This document shows positions 18,200 to 28,244 of a stretch of DNA of 64,000 nucleotides, one piece after another. The notes beneath the pieces are model-generated. The model was given only the letters and a program-made list of their open reading frames with translations. It searched no databases and had not been told where the DNA came from. The number at the start of each line of letters is the position of its first letter. Position 1 is the first letter of the stretch. The position numbers were made by a program, and so were the translations under genes. The stretch comes from Vreelandella populi (GTDB lineage Bacteria > Pseudomonadota > Gammaproteobacteria > Pseudomonadales > Halomonadaceae), in assembly GCF_003989825.1 (NCBI RefSeq), contig NZ_RZHE01000015.1, positions 372,001-436,000 on the forward strand. The letters run 5' to 3'.

Positions 18200-19438
18200 T
18201 CAGATTAAAGAGGTCAACATTTCTTTTATGACTATCGGATCGACATACATATTCTTTTCTAGCGGATGCGCATCGCCTTCTGACTGGGCATTAATGATCC
18301 AATATTGATGTTTCATCGCAGATGCCAAGGCATAAAAATTAGGATTTGGAAAGTCAAGATCTGCTATCTCTACTATCTGGGCACCTTGAGGGCAAAACAT
18401 CATGTTTGTCAATCCAGCTCCATGCGGTGCTACCAAGACAGATGTTTCTTTCATCAATGTAACCTGCTCCTGAAATGTCAGGTCTTCCATAAAAACCCGC
18501 TGAAAACCATGTGGTTCTAACAAAGACCAAATCTCTTCTTCGTTTATCAATTTGCGCCTGGATGCTTTAGCACGGCTAATAAGTATTCTTCTATATGGAG
18601 TTTCGGCTTCATGCACACCGTAAGCAGTGGGAATTAATCTGAGAAGTTCAGGGCGAAACCTGTCAGTATCCATAACTGTGAGCTGCTTTACGAATAAGGG
18701 TTGATTTTCATCATACGTTATAAAATCATCCGGATCTAAACCAAGCATACGAAGCGAGTCGTTCATTGCCGCCGTGCGGTTCGGCGGTAAAATTACCTTA
18801 TGAAGCAGGTTATGATTACGCAGCCATAGCAATTTTGGTAAATGGGCTGTTAGCCAATGTGAGTGATTATGGTAAACTCGTTCAGTAACCCAAATTGCTT
18901 CTTCAATTTGCAAAGGTTCTGGCGCTTTTCTTAACACTTTCGCATGCTGTTGCTTATAGGCTACTTCGCGCATTATTAATGCGCGTCGATCATCTGTTAA
19001 AATAGCAGGGTAGTAATCGTTACCTTTATCTGGATTGTTAAACCAAGTTACCAAACAATTTGGCAAGGTAGCTATAATGGTTTCGTCGCTATATCGGTGA
19101 GGCACGTCATTAAAAGAGTAGCCCCACCACCCTTTTTCATCCGGTAAATCTTTTTTCGACTCAATATTATAGGGCAGTGGGTTGTAAGCCCTTTCTTTTT
19201 TATGAACTATTTGGTAACTACCAACATTTTTCTTATTGTTATTTCTATCAAAATAATTTTTTATTGTTTCTTTTTGCATCCCACGATATGCAAACCAATT
19301 TGGAAGTAGTCCGAAAGAAACTGCTTTATCAAAAACGATACCGGTTTTTATCAACAGATTTGTTTTTATAGATATTTCTTTTGGACTTTTCCCACCAGGT
19401 GAAGTTGCTCTTTGGTTTTGCGTAAAGCTTGTTCTCAT
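18200..19438 (-). CDS. Family 61 glycosyltransferase (DUF563)
   Basis: 412 aa. The GT61 signatures are in the C-terminal half: RRILISRAKASRRKLINEEEI and VLVAPHGAGLTNMMFCPQG followed by IVEIAD; the central WVTERVYHNHSHWLTAHLPKL also fits the family. GT61 enzymes transfer pentoses or amino sugars in plants and animals and are scattered through bacterial surface polysaccharide loci. AAGGGATG precedes the ATG. It is the first glycosyltransferase after a 454-base gap, so an internal promoter upstream is possible. The donor cannot be inferred. Confidence 0.85.
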   Translation of the reverse strand: MRTSFTQNQRATSPGGKSPKEISIKTNLLIKTGIVFDKAVSFGLLPNWFAYRGMQKETIKNYFDRNNNKKNVGSYQIVHKKERAYNPLPYNIESKKDLPDEKGWWGYSFNDVPHRYSDETIIATLPNCLVTWFNNPDKGNDYYPAILTDDRRALIMREVAYKQQHAKVLRKAPEPLQIEEAIWVTERVYHNHSHWLTAHLPKLLWLRNHNLLHKVILPPNRTAAMNDSLRMLGLDPDDFITYDENQPLFVKQLTVMDTDRFRPELLRLIPTAYGVHEAETPYRRILISRAKASRRKLINEEEIWSLLEPHGFQRVFMEDLTFQEQVTLMKETSVLVAPHGAGLTNMMFCPQGAQIVEIADLDFPNPNFYALASAMKHQYWIINAQSEGDAHPLEKNMYVDPIVIKEMLTSLI

Positions 19439-19892
19439 ATTGCATCCCTTTTATTAAATTTAATTATGTCCATCGATAAAACAAAACGCCTACGCTTATA
19501 GTAATATCGCTGCTATAATCAAGGTGTTTAAATATGCATCTTCACCTAAACTTAAGGTTTTTAGATTCTTATTAAAGGCATTTCTGCTTTCAAGCAGCAC
19601 TTCTTTATATTCAGGAAAAGTGCTCTTTCTAAAGGCTAATTAAAGACGCCTTTAAATTAATCAAGACATACTAAAATGTCATTTCTCTATGGCTGTAGAA
19701 CGGCATGAATTGTACGCCTTAAGAAGCTTATTAAGCGTATAAAAGCCTAATATGGTCATTTGTAACTTGTGTGGTATAACTTCATGCCTTGATTTTATTG
19801 TCGTAGCGGCTCAAGCGGGGTTCAATTTTAAAGAACCCCATACCTAATGCCGAGAGACAGAGGTTCTATATTGTTAAAAAAACCTTCTTGCT
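19439..19892. other. 454-base gap inside the EPS run
   Basis: No gene is apparent. The stretch is AT-rich and contains a perfect seven-base hairpin, GGGGTTC with GAACCCC, at 19817-19839 just after the ABC exporter stop. On the minus strand this lacks a T run, so it is not a clear terminator; it may be an attenuator or RNA-stabilising hairpin. An internal promoter for the glycosyltransferase block may also lie here. Confidence 0.5.
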
Positions 19893-21689
19893 TTATGCAT
19901 GTTCAGCCATTCGCCTGAACATATCGTTACGTGCTGCCAACTCATCATGGCTGCCCTGGTCTATCACTTTGCCATCGGCCAGCAGATAAATACTGTCGCA
20001 CTGTTTTACCGTTGCCAGGCGATGCGCAATCATGATGATGGTCTTCTTGCCGGCGAAATTATGAATGGCATCCATTACTAGTTTTTCGGTAATACCATCC
20101 AACGAACTCGTCGCTTCATCGAGCACCAGCACATCCGCATCATCATATAACGCCCGGGCTATGCCGATACGCTGACGCTGACCGCCGGAGAGCTGAATGC
20201 CGCGCTCGCCTACCCCTGTATCCAACCCATCCGGCAACCTCTCCAGAAATTCATCCAGAAGCGCCATCTTGGCGGCTTTCTCTACGCGTTCATTGTCGAT
20301 CTCTTCCAGCGGTAGCCCGAAAGCGATGTTTTCTCGGATGCTCGCATCCGACAGAAAAATGCTTTGCGATACAAAGCCAACGTTATTCTGCCACGCTCGC
20401 AGCGCCTGACCACTGAGCGGCTCGCCGTCTACTTTCAACGCACCACTTTGTGGTGTAATTAAGCCCAGCAGGATATCGATGGTAGTAGATTTGCCTGAAC
20501 CGCTGGAGCCCACTAATCCAATCACGTGATTTACGGGTATCTCTAGCGTCAAGCCGCTCAGCGCTTTCTTCTCTGTACCCGGGTAACAGAAATGGATGTT
20601 ATCCAGTGTGATGTTCTGCTTGGGCGCGAGTTTGCCTGCCTTGTAGGCGTGCTGAATTTGTATATTGTGCTTACTAGCCGTCAGGTCCTCCTCTAATATA
20701 TCGAAGGATGCAATGTTGCCTTTAATGGTTGCTAGGCTGGCGTAGATCTGCTGGAAGGCTGGCAGCAGTTTAAAACCTGCCAGAGCATAAATGGAAAGAA
20801 TCGGCAGAATATCGCCCAAGTTACCTTCGTAGGCGGCTAGCAGATACAGTACCAGGAAGATCACTGCACCAAAGGCCAAAAGCTCCATTCCATAGCGCGG
20901 CACTTGAGAAAGTGCGATTGTAACGCCTTTCGCCCTGGCAAACTTTCGGCTGGTCACTTCAAAGCGCTGATTGAAATCTGCCTGGCGGCCAAGCAATAGC
21001 GTGTCCTTGATGCCACCGAAACCTTCGTTCATCAACTTGAAGCGAACTCTGCTAGTGGAGGAGATAGTTTTGCCGTTACTTGCCAGCCGCTTACGAGCCG
21101 TATGAAAAAGCCCCCAATACGCTATGCCGAAAAGTATTACACCGGCTATCGCCACCACAGGATTGAATATAAAAATCGCTGTCGTCATGACCAGCGCCAG
21201 GGTCCCCTTGGCATTCATTTTCATTAACGGTTGGATGACACTGCCGGTAACTCGCGAAGCTTCCTGAGAGACTTTGTTGATGAGCTGGCTGCTGCTACCA
21301 CTAGCGTGGAAAAGCCATGGCTGCTGCATATAGTGCTGGAAGAGACGAACAGATAGCTCCGCGCCGACTTGCTGGGCATAGAGCGACAGCCGCCAAGTGA
21401 CGTAAATAGAGACCGCAGCGGCACCCGCCAAGGCTATAATTACCGCAACCCCCAACCAAAAAATAAACTGCCGAGGGGTTTCCATGCCACTGGCCTGATA
21501 AAGCTGTGCTAGCGTACCGTCACCCTCCAGACGGCCGATATCACCCACTACTGCCATGAAAGGGCCAATCGCGGCTACGCCCGCTACTTCGGCAAAGGCC
21601 ATTAGCACTACAAGCACTTGCAGGCTGAGAAGTTTCTTACGCTGCTCCCTGGTGAGTAGTTTCCAAAGCCGTTGAACACGGTTAAACAT
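19893..21689 (-). CDS. MsbA/PglK-type ABC exporter, probable lipid-linked oligosaccharide flippase
   Basis: 598 aa half-transporter: an N-terminal six-helix membrane domain (about residues 20-320) fused to an ATPase with Walker A GLVGSSGSGKSTT, signature LSGGQRQRIGIARAL and Walker B VLVLDEAT. It should use ATP to flip a lipid-linked glycan across the inner membrane. I chose the ATG at 21689, with GGTAGG upstream, over a TTG 48 bases earlier, because the protein then begins MFNRVQRLWKLL, a usual PglK-like start. No Wzx flippase is in the window, so this protein probably takes that role. Alternative: an exporter of another substrate. Confidence 0.85.
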   Translation of the reverse strand: MFNRVQRLWKLLTREQRKKLLSLQVLVVLMAFAEVAGVAAIGPFMAVVGDIGRLEGDGTLAQLYQASGMETPRQFIFWLGVAVIIALAGAAAVSIYVTWRLSLYAQQVGAELSVRLFQHYMQQPWLFHASGSSSQLINKVSQEASRVTGSVIQPLMKMNAKGTLALVMTTAIFIFNPVVAIAGVILFGIAYWGLFHTARKRLASNGKTISSTSRVRFKLMNEGFGGIKDTLLLGRQADFNQRFEVTSRKFARAKGVTIALSQVPRYGMELLAFGAVIFLVLYLLAAYEGNLGDILPILSIYALAGFKLLPAFQQIYASLATIKGNIASFDILEEDLTASKHNIQIQHAYKAGKLAPKQNITLDNIHFCYPGTEKKALSGLTLEIPVNHVIGLVGSSGSGKSTTIDILLGLITPQSGALKVDGEPLSGQALRAWQNNVGFVSQSIFLSDASIRENIAFGLPLEEIDNERVEKAAKMALLDEFLERLPDGLDTGVGERGIQLSGGQRQRIGIARALYDDADVLVLDEATSSLDGITEKLVMDAIHNFAGKKTIIMIAHRLATVKQCDSIYLLADGKVIDQGSHDELAARNDMFRRMAEHA

Positions 21690-21790
21690 ATAAAACCTAC
21701 CATCAATAGTTAAAAAGAATAAGATATGGGCGCCCAACAGTTGATGGGAAAACTAGCAACTATCCTGTCTTATCATCTTGATGCTAGTGA

Positions 21791-23128
21791 TCACGCTGTC
21801 CTGCTGTTGCGCCCAACCGAGTAGTAGGTAAAGCCTTTCTTGAGCATACGTGCCGGCTGGAACATATTGCGCCCATCAAATAGCGTCGGCTGACTTAACT
21901 GAGATTTGATGAGGTCAAAATTAGGGGCGCGGAAGCTCTGCCATTCAGTAACAATCACCAGTGCATCCGCCCCCTTCAGAACGGCTTCTTTGGTGCCACA
22001 AAGTGCCAGGTCATCACGCGTACCGTAAATACGCTGCGTCTCTTCCATGGCTTCTGGATCGTATGCCTGCACCTTAGCGCCAGCCTGCCACAAAGCCTCC
22101 ATCAGCACCCGACTTGGCGCCTCGCGCATATCGTCGGTATTCGGCTTGAAAGAGAGCCCCCATAAAGCAAAGGTCTTGCCTTCAAGCTGCCCTTCGAAGT
22201 GGCGATGTATTTTCGCGAACAGTGTGGTTTTCTGTTCATGGTTACGAGCTTCAACGGCCTTTAGTACCTTGGCGTCAAAATCAATGGCGCCAGCTGTGCG
22301 AATCAGCGCCTGAACGTCCTTTGGGAAACATGAGCCCCCGTAACCTACCCCAGGGTAGATAAAGTGGTAGCCGATACGCGGATCGGAACCGATCCCTTGA
22401 CGAACCATCTCGATGTCGGCACCTAGCAGCTCGGAGAGATTAGCTATCTCGTTCATGAAGCTGATTTTGGTCGCCAACATGCAGTTAGCCGCATATTTGG
22501 TGAGCTCTGCACTTCTTACATCCATGACGATAACTTTGTCATGGTTGCGGTTGAACGGCGCATACAGCTCGCGCATCACCTCAACAGTGGCTTCGTTCTC
22601 GGTACCAATAATAATTCGGTCGGGTTTCTGGCAATCAGCAACGGCACTGCCCTCTTTCAAAAACTCCGGATTGGATACAACATCGAAGTTCAGATCCTCT
22701 CGATTACGCTTGGCGAGGACCTCCGCTACTTTGGCTCTCACCTTGTCGGCAGTACCCACTGGCACGGTTGATTTATCAATGATGATTTGTTCGCACTGCA
22801 TGTGTTCGGCAATGGTTTGGGCTACTGACAGGACATATTTAAGATCAGCCGAGCCATCCTCGTCAGGCGGCGTTCCGACAGCAATAAACTGTACTTGGCC
22901 ATGCTTGACGCCTGCCTCTGCGTCGGTAGTGAATTCTAACCGGCCCGCTGCATAGTTCTCTCGTACCAGTGATTCAAGACCAGGCTCATAAATAGGGATG
23001 TGCCCCTGATTGAGTTGCTGAACCTTATTGACGTCCACATCAACACATACAACGTGGTGTCCTACATCAGCCAAAATAGCGCCTTGCACCAAGCCTACAT
23101 AGCCTGTTCCAAATACCGTGACGTTCAT
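21791..23128 (-). CDS. ugd: UDP-glucose 6-dehydrogenase
   Basis: 445 aa, full length. It oxidises UDP-glucose to UDP-glucuronate with two NAD. GTGYVG (residues 7-12) is the Rossmann loop; C267 in [10 protein letters not shown] is the catalytic nucleophile, with K271 close by; TVPVGT and SNPEFLKEG are diagnostic. It lies directly downstream of the UDP-glucuronate 4-epimerase, which uses its product. In BY-kinase systems Ugd is a known phosphorylation target of Wzc, so wzc four kb upstream could regulate it; that is family knowledge, not seen here. Confidence 0.96.
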   Translation of the reverse strand: MNVTVFGTGYVGLVQGAILADVGHHVVCVDVDVNKVQQLNQGHIPIYEPGLESLVRENYAAGRLEFTTDAEAGVKHGQVQFIAVGTPPDEDGSADLKYVLSVAQTIAEHMQCEQIIIDKSTVPVGTADKVRAKVAEVLAKRNREDLNFDVVSNPEFLKEGSAVADCQKPDRIIIGTENEATVEVMRELYAPFNRNHDKVIVMDVRSAELTKYAANCMLATKISFMNEIANLSELLGADIEMVRQGIGSDPRIGYHFIYPGVGYGGSCFPKDVQALIRTAGAIDFDAKVLKAVEARNHEQKTTLFAKIHRHFEGQLEGKTFALWGLSFKPNTDDMREAPSRVLMEALWQAGAKVQAYDPEAMEETQRIYGTRDDLALCGTKEAVLKGADALVIVTEWQSFRAPNFDLIKSQLSQPTLFDGRNMFQPARMLKKGFTYYSVGRNSRTA

Positions 23129-23195
23129 GCCATTCCTTCCCTATTCTTTGTACGTTTTACCACTGCGCAGATGCAGTACCCAGCCGCGGTTGCGA

Positions 23196-24218
23196 TCACA
23201 CTTGATAATAATCACGGTACCAGGCAACAAAGTTAGCAACCCCTTCTTTTACTGGCGTTGCGGGCTGGTAATTAACGGCATTTTTGAGCTCACTGCTATC
23301 CGCATAGGTATCTGGAACGTCGCCTGGCTGGAGCGGCAAGAGATCTTGTTTCGCGGTTTTATTTAACGCATGCTCAAGCGCCTCAATGTAAGCACTTAGC
23401 TTCACTGGGTTATTATTGCCAATATTGAACAAGCGGTAAGGAGCATTACTAGTGGCCGGATCTGGATCATCGCTGTTCCAGTCCGCATTAGGTTCGGCAA
23501 TTTGGTCGCTGGCTCGGATCACGCCTTCCACAATATCAGCTACGTAGGTGAAATCACGAGTATGGTTGCCATGGTTGAACACGGTAATCGGCTCATCCGC
23601 TAACATGCTTTTAGTAAACTTAAACAGCGCCATGTCCGGCCGCCCCCAAGGCCCATACACTGTAAAGAAGCGGAGTCCTGTGGTCGGCAAGCTAAATAGA
23701 TGGCTATAACTGTGTGCCATCATTTCATTGGCTTTTTTGGTGGCTGCATAAAACTGAAGCGGATGATTGGCACCATCATGCTCAGAAAACGGCATGTTGG
23801 TATTAGCACCATAAACAGAACTAGTGCTGGCGTAAGTTAAATGTGGTGTTTTAGCGTAGCGACAGGCTTCCAGCACGTTGGTAAACGCGATGATGTTGCT
23901 TTCCACATAGCTATGGGGGTTTTCAATAGAGTAACGAACACCCGCTTGTGCTGCTAGATGAATAACACGATCAAATTTATGCTCTTCAAAACAGTCTGTT
24001 ACCGCTTTTTGATCCGCTAGATTTTTGCGAATGAAATGAAACGGAGTTCCTGTCTTTTCGGATAGAGAGCGTAGTTCCTCAAGACGACGCTCTTTAATAT
24101 CAACGTCGTAATAATCATTAACGCTATCAAAGCCGACGACTTCATCGCCTCTTTCTAATAGACGACTAGCGGTATGAAAGCCGATAAAACCTGCTACGCC
24201 GGTTACAAGAATCTTCAT
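23196..24218 (-). CDS. UDP-glucuronate 4-epimerase (CapI/LspL type)
   Basis: 340 aa from the ATG at 24218, nine bases after AGGA; an ATG six bases earlier is too close to that site. It interconverts UDP-glucuronate and UDP-galacturonate. [14 protein letters not shown] is the NAD site; the block [16 protein letters not shown] is a hallmark of this epimerase group, as are [13 protein letters not shown] and the catalytic [29 protein letters not shown] also fits. It sits between wzc and ugd, giving a two-enzyme route from UDP-glucose to UDP-GalA for the polymer. Confidence 0.92.
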   Translation of the reverse strand: MKILVTGVAGFIGFHTASRLLERGDEVVGFDSVNDYYDVDIKERRLEELRSLSEKTGTPFHFIRKNLADQKAVTDCFEEHKFDRVIHLAAQAGVRYSIENPHSYVESNIIAFTNVLEACRYAKTPHLTYASTSSVYGANTNMPFSEHDGANHPLQFYAATKKANEMMAHSYSHLFSLPTTGLRFFTVYGPWGRPDMALFKFTKSMLADEPITVFNHGNHTRDFTYVADIVEGVIRASDQIAEPNADWNSDDPDPATSNAPYRLFNIGNNNPVKLSAYIEALEHALNKTAKQDLLPLQPGDVPDTYADSSELKNAVNYQPATPVKEGVANFVAWYRDYYQV

Positions 24219-24248
24219 ATTCATCTTCCTTTAAATGCTTTACATCAC

Positions 24249-26477
24249 CTACTGATATTTGTAGGTACCGTATCCGTAGTAACCCGACGCGCCTCTAGAG
24301 GAGATTTTAACGCCGTTCAAAATTGCACCTTGTATTTCGAGCCCACTACCTTCAAGGCGCTTTTTCGCCATTCGTATTTCACTAACTGAGTTTTTATCGA
24401 ATCTTGTTACCAGCAGGGTAGTTCCACAATATTTACCTGCGACACAGGCGTCTGTTACAGCGAGGACAGGCGGAGTGTCCACAATTACCATGTCGTACAT
24501 TTCGCTTAGGTCTTCCAGCGCTTGCTCAAACCCAGGCCGCATCAATAATTCAGACGGGTTGCTCGCCGCTACACCCCGGGTAATAACATCATAATGAGCA
24601 ATCCCTGTGGGCTTAATAATATCTTCAAGCGTTAATTCACCACTGAGAAACTCAACTAGGCCACCTGCACTCTCTTGGCCAAAGGCATGATGTACACTGC
24701 CTTTGCGAAGGTCTGCATCAATGATGAGAACTTTCTTGCCCGCCATTGCCGATATAGCACCCAAGTTAACACTGACAAAGCTTTTACCTATACCAGGACT
24801 TGGCCCAGTCAGCATGATGCGATTATTACGCCCATCCATCATGGTAAAGTGCAGACTGGTACGTAACCCACGGAGCGACTCTAGGGATAGATCCATCGGT
24901 TCTCGTTGAGCCAACACACCACCCACCACGCTTTTCGACGTCTTTTTCCCGCGCCGTTTTAGCTCCCGGTTAAGTTTATGCTGTGCTGCAGACTGCGGTA
25001 CGGTCGCGTAAACCGTCAGGCCAACACTTTCTAACTGCTCGGTGGATTCAATGCCCCGTTTTAGCAGCTCTTTCAATAATATATATCCGATAATAAGCAG
25101 TAAGCCTAAAACGGTGTAAAGAACGAAAATGCGTGCGACGTTAGGGGCAATTTGACCATTGAGTACAGCGCTATCAATGATACGAATATTGCCGATAGTA
25201 CCTGCGCGGGCCACCTCTAACTCTTGTACTTTGTTAAGAATATTAACGTATATGGCTTGGGTAACTTCTACATCCCGAGTGCGCCTCAGCACTTCTTGCT
25301 GAGCTGCGGGTAGTTCGTTCACTCTGGCATTGAGTTGCTGTAAGTCACGTTCAATCTGGCGTCGTTGACGAAGTAGTGCTTGATAATTGGGGTGGCTGGG
25401 CGTAAAGCGCTGTGCAAGCTCGGCTTCTTGAAATTCCAGTTCATCAAGGCGTGTATCGAGCTCGATATAACGCTGAATGGCTGCCTGTGCCTCACTACTG
25501 AGATCCACGCTGTCTAGATTGGCGCGGTAATCATTAAGATTTTGCTCTGCTAAATCGAGCTGCTCACGCAGCTCTGGCGCTTGCTGCTGGAGGAACTCTA
25601 AACTTTGCTGCGCCTGCTCGGATTGACGCTCTATATTTTGGGTCAGGAAGGTTTGCGCTACGGCATCTAAACTGCGGGTAATCTCACTGGGCTCTTCGCC
25701 AATCATCATTAAGCGAATCATGCCCGTTGTGGTACCGCCTCCGGCAACTTCAGCTACTTGCAATCGACTCGCAATACCACGAATAGCCGATGGTTTGTGC
25801 TGGCGGGTCAGTACATACTGCGCCCCCTCGGCAGCGTCGAAGCTTTCAATAGTGAGTTCAAGACCACCCTCATAAAATACTTCCGGGCGTCCTATTGTTC
25901 CCGTTACCCCACGACTATCCCCTCGCATGACATAGTAGGTGTCTCTGGGGCCACGCTCTACGGTAAATCTTTGCCCTCGATGACTATCATCGATATTAAA
26001 ACGGGCTACATTGATACTTTCATTTCCCCATACATGCGGGTAACCCTTCATAAAGTCAGGACGGGGTATGCCTCTACGTAATACCAAGCCACCGATAAAA
26101 GGTACTTCCACTGGCGAAATATTGAAATCGCTACCCACTCGGTCTACCACCTGACCCAACACCATCCGAGACTGCAGGATTTGCAGCTCTGCTGAGGTAT
26201 TAAACTCTCCTGAAGCTGGGCCGGTAATACTCTCAACAGCCCCAAGGGGGCTAACGGTATTGCGCCTTTCAACTTGTACTAAGGCATCAGCTTGATAAAT
26301 CGGTGTTACCAACATACCGTGCAAAATACCGATAAAAGCGAACAATAAAGTAAAACCGATAATGAGCCACTTCTTTCTAAAAAGTGCACCAAACATTCGG
26401 CTTAAATCTATCGTCTCTTCCGGAGTACTCTTTTGTGATGTGTCTGACATTGGCTCTATCGCTACACTCTCTGTCAC
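24249..26477 (-). CDS. wzc: Wzc-type polysaccharide co-polymerase and BY-kinase
   Basis: 742 aa inner-membrane protein controlling chain length and export. Residues 30-56 hold the first membrane helix (KKWLIIGFTLLFAFIGILHG), a long periplasmic Wzz/coiled-coil part follows, and a second helix near 450-472 (VLYTVLGLLLIIGYILL) precedes the kinase. Walker A is GPSPGIGKS at about 558-566 and the A' motif is LIIDADLRKGS. The C-terminal tail YYGYGTYKYQ is a tyrosine cluster of the autophosphorylated type. The frame starts at GTG (26477); an in-frame ATG at 26450 is a fair alternative. Dephosphorylation would be by the adjacent Wzb. Confidence 0.94.
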   Translation of the reverse strand: MTESVAIEPMSDTSQKSTPEETIDLSRMFGALFRKKWLIIGFTLLFAFIGILHGMLVTPIYQADALVQVERRNTVSPLGAVESITGPASGEFNTSAELQILQSRMVLGQVVDRVGSDFNISPVEVPFIGGLVLRRGIPRPDFMKGYPHVWGNESINVARFNIDDSHRGQRFTVERGPRDTYYVMRGDSRGVTGTIGRPEVFYEGGLELTIESFDAAEGAQYVLTRQHKPSAIRGIASRLQVAEVAGGGTTTGMIRLMMIGEEPSEITRSLDAVAQTFLTQNIERQSEQAQQSLEFLQQQAPELREQLDLAEQNLNDYRANLDSVDLSSEAQAAIQRYIELDTRLDELEFQEAELAQRFTPSHPNYQALLRQRRQIERDLQQLNARVNELPAAQQEVLRRTRDVEVTQAIYVNILNKVQELEVARAGTIGNIRIIDSAVLNGQIAPNVARIFVLYTVLGLLLIIGYILLKELLKRGIESTEQLESVGLTVYATVPQSAAQHKLNRELKRRGKKTSKSVVGGVLAQREPMDLSLESLRGLRTSLHFTMMDGRNNRIMLTGPSPGIGKSFVSVNLGAISAMAGKKVLIIDADLRKGSVHHAFGQESAGGLVEFLSGELTLEDIIKPTGIAHYDVITRGVAASNPSELLMRPGFEQALEDLSEMYDMVIVDTPPVLAVTDACVAGKYCGTTLLVTRFDKNSVSEIRMAKKRLEGSGLEIQGAILNGVKISSRGASGYYGYGTYKYQ

Positions 26478-26525
26478 ACACCGTTTAGGCGTATGAAAAT
26501 GGATAATTAAAAAGCTTTAAATTGT

Positions 26526-26993
26526 TTACCACACGCTTGTACCGCCGGTGTTTTTAAGCTTTTCTCGCCAGGCTAAACTTGCCGTTTTGATTGTGTCATA
26601 AACTAGCCGACAGACTTCATCGCTACGCTGATAAGGATCAGGAATATCTCGGTCGTCGATTGGCTTATCTTTTCGCCACATTCCAAACATTAACGTTTTT
26701 CCTAACATCTCAGGCCATTTTTGGGCAATTATCTGCCGCTGCTTGGCGCTCATTACGAGCACCAGGTCAGCATTGTTCAATAGATTGCGATCTAATTGCC
26801 GCGCTTGATGTTGGCTGAGGTCGTACCCATCTGCTTGAGCAAGCGCAGCGATACGCTGATCCGCGCCCCCTTGCCCGGCTGCCAGACCTGCCGATGTTAC
26901 TTCGATATCGGCAAGCCCCTGCTGCAACATGGCTGCTGCAACCGGGCTTCTACAGATATTACCGGTACAAACTACCAGGATACGTTTTGTCAT
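26526..26993 (-). CDS. wzb: Low-molecular-weight protein tyrosine phosphatase Wzb
   Basis: 155 aa from the ATG at 26993. It removes phosphate from the tyrosine tail of Wzc. The loop VCTGNICRSP (C9 to R15) is the C-x5-R catalytic site and RDIPDPYQRS holds the general-acid Asp. I chose this ATG, although the frame extends 28 codons further upstream, because homology begins at MTKRILVVC and it lies one base after the wza stop, giving near-overlapping coupling. Length is normal for the family. Confidence 0.94.
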   Translation of the reverse strand: MTKRILVVCTGNICRSPVAAAMLQQGLADIEVTSAGLAAGQGGADQRIAALAQADGYDLSQHQARQLDRNLLNNADLVLVMSAKQRQIIAQKWPEMLGKTLMFGMWRKDKPIDDRDIPDPYQRSDEVCRLVYDTIKTASLAWREKLKNTGGTSVW

Positions 26994-26994
26994 A

Positions 26995-28113
26995 TTAAAG
27001 TAGGTCGTTAAGCCCATCACTGCTATTACCCAGATCAGCAGGCAAATTGAGTGAGGGTAGGAGTAGGCTAATAACACGGTTCCAACGAGCTAGCGGTGCG
27101 GTTGTTACGTAAACCACATCTTTGGGCTCTAATTGGAAATTACTTGCCATCGCTAAGGAGATCGCATTGCTAATATCTAGCTGATAAACAGTGGCGATTT
27201 TTGCAGCGCCAGGCTCATTACGACGTAGCACAAAGATACCCGAAGGCTTGGCGGTCTGTTCATTGACCCCGCCGGCACGCGCCAATGCATCAGTAAGAGA
27301 TAAACGCTCGCGGTTCATACGTAGGTTACCGGGCGACCGCACCTGTCCCAACATGGCCACACCTTGGTTATCAGCGCTGGGGATATGCAATAGATCACCG
27401 TCTCTGAGCAGCCGATTTTGACGTTGATCCCCTTCACTTATCAGAGAAAAAAGCGATAACTCCTCTTCTGTACCATTGCGGAAGAGAAACATTTCATGCC
27501 AAAAAGCGTTCTCAGTTGGCCCGCCTACTTCGTTAACGGCATCCAGTATGGTCATTGGCAAGTTAGTAACGGGGACTGATCCAGGCGATGAGACCGCACC
27601 GGTCACGTGAAACCGCTTGGAATTATACGCAGCAATAAAGACGTCTATTTGAGGCTCTGTCAGAAAGCTACCCAGGCCCCGAGTCAGTTGAAGACGAATC
27701 TCTTCAGTGGTTTTTCCTATAACATTCACACGCCCTATGAATGGATAGAAAATAGTACCATCGGAGCGCACTATATTCCCTGCCTCCACAGCGCTACGTT
27801 CACCACCTGTCGGAATAGTTAATTCAGGGTGGTCATAAACGACGATACTTAAAACGTCGCCTACACCTACCCTATACTCATAGTTATTTATTTCATCGCG
27901 TAGCTCTTGAGTGACTGGATGCACACGTCGTTCTTGAGATTCCTGACTCCACACTAATTCTGGTGTAATAGGCTTGATATCGACCAGTTGCGATAGGTCC
28001 GGCGGCTCCGGAGCATCGTAATCAATATCGCCTCCAGGCGCGATAGCGCAACCAGCCACCAGCAAGGCAACTGAGACCACAATTAGCAAGCGAAAAATAG
28101 TTTGTTTTCTCAT
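26995..28113 (-). CDS. wza: Polysaccharide export outer-membrane lipoprotein Wza
   Basis: 372 aa. It forms the octameric outer-membrane channel through which the finished polymer leaves. The signal peptide RLLIVVSVALLVAGC ends in a lipobox with lipidated C22. The PES domain has YRVGVGDVLSIVVYDHPEL (about residues 80-98), then two SLBB-like repeats starting FHVTGAVSSPG and VAMLGQVRSPGNL, and a C-terminal amphipathic helix. AGG lies about 12 bases before the ATG. It is the first gene after the ops element and heads the run wza-wzb-wzc. Confidence 0.95.
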   Translation of the reverse strand: MRKQTIFRLLIVVSVALLVAGCAIAPGGDIDYDAPEPPDLSQLVDIKPITPELVWSQESQERRVHPVTQELRDEINNYEYRVGVGDVLSIVVYDHPELTIPTGGERSAVEAGNIVRSDGTIFYPFIGRVNVIGKTTEEIRLQLTRGLGSFLTEPQIDVFIAAYNSKRFHVTGAVSSPGSVPVTNLPMTILDAVNEVGGPTENAFWHEMFLFRNGTEEELSLFSLISEGDQRQNRLLRDGDLLHIPSADNQGVAMLGQVRSPGNLRMNRERLSLTDALARAGGVNEQTAKPSGIFVLRRNEPGAAKIATVYQLDISNAISLAMASNFQLEPKDVVYVTTAPLARWNRVISLLLPSLNLPADLGNSSDGLNDLL

Positions 28114-28156
28114 GACAACGTTTACCTGAATGCAGAGTGAGCGAAAGGTTGTGCCA

Positions 28157-28175
28157 GCTCTATTACCGCTAGAGC
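28157..28175 (-). promoter_or_regulatory. Leader hairpin with an ops-like loop
   Basis: Perfect six-base arms GCTCTA and TAGAGC enclose the loop GCGGTAA on the minus strand, 44 bases upstream of the wza ATG. The loop repeats most of the ops core GCGGTAG found 58 bases earlier. No T run follows, so it is not a terminator. Role unknown. Confidence 0.45.
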
Positions 28176-28232
28176 CTAGTTTTCAGATTTCCTTATCTAT
28201 ATTTAGCGCTTTTCATCATGCTGAAATTTTTA

Positions 28233-28244
28233 CACGCTACCGCC
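28233..28244 (-). promoter_or_regulatory. ops (JUMPstart core) element for RfaH recruitment
   Basis: The minus strand reads GGCGGTAGCGTG, identical to the enterobacterial ops core in the non-template strand, followed by TAAAAATTT. It lies 120 bases before the wza start, just after an eight-pair hairpin (28243-28272) that overlaps its first two bases. ops pauses RNA polymerase and loads the NusG paralogue RfaH, which suppresses termination and aids translation over long surface-polysaccharide operons. The 25-kb gene run downstream is a textbook client. RfaH itself is not in the window. Confidence 0.85.

Noticed and set aside
22413..22955. 180-residue open frame on the plus strand inside ugd
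   Set aside because: It is antisense to a well-conserved gene and is of low-complexity Ser/Leu type with no recognisable domain.
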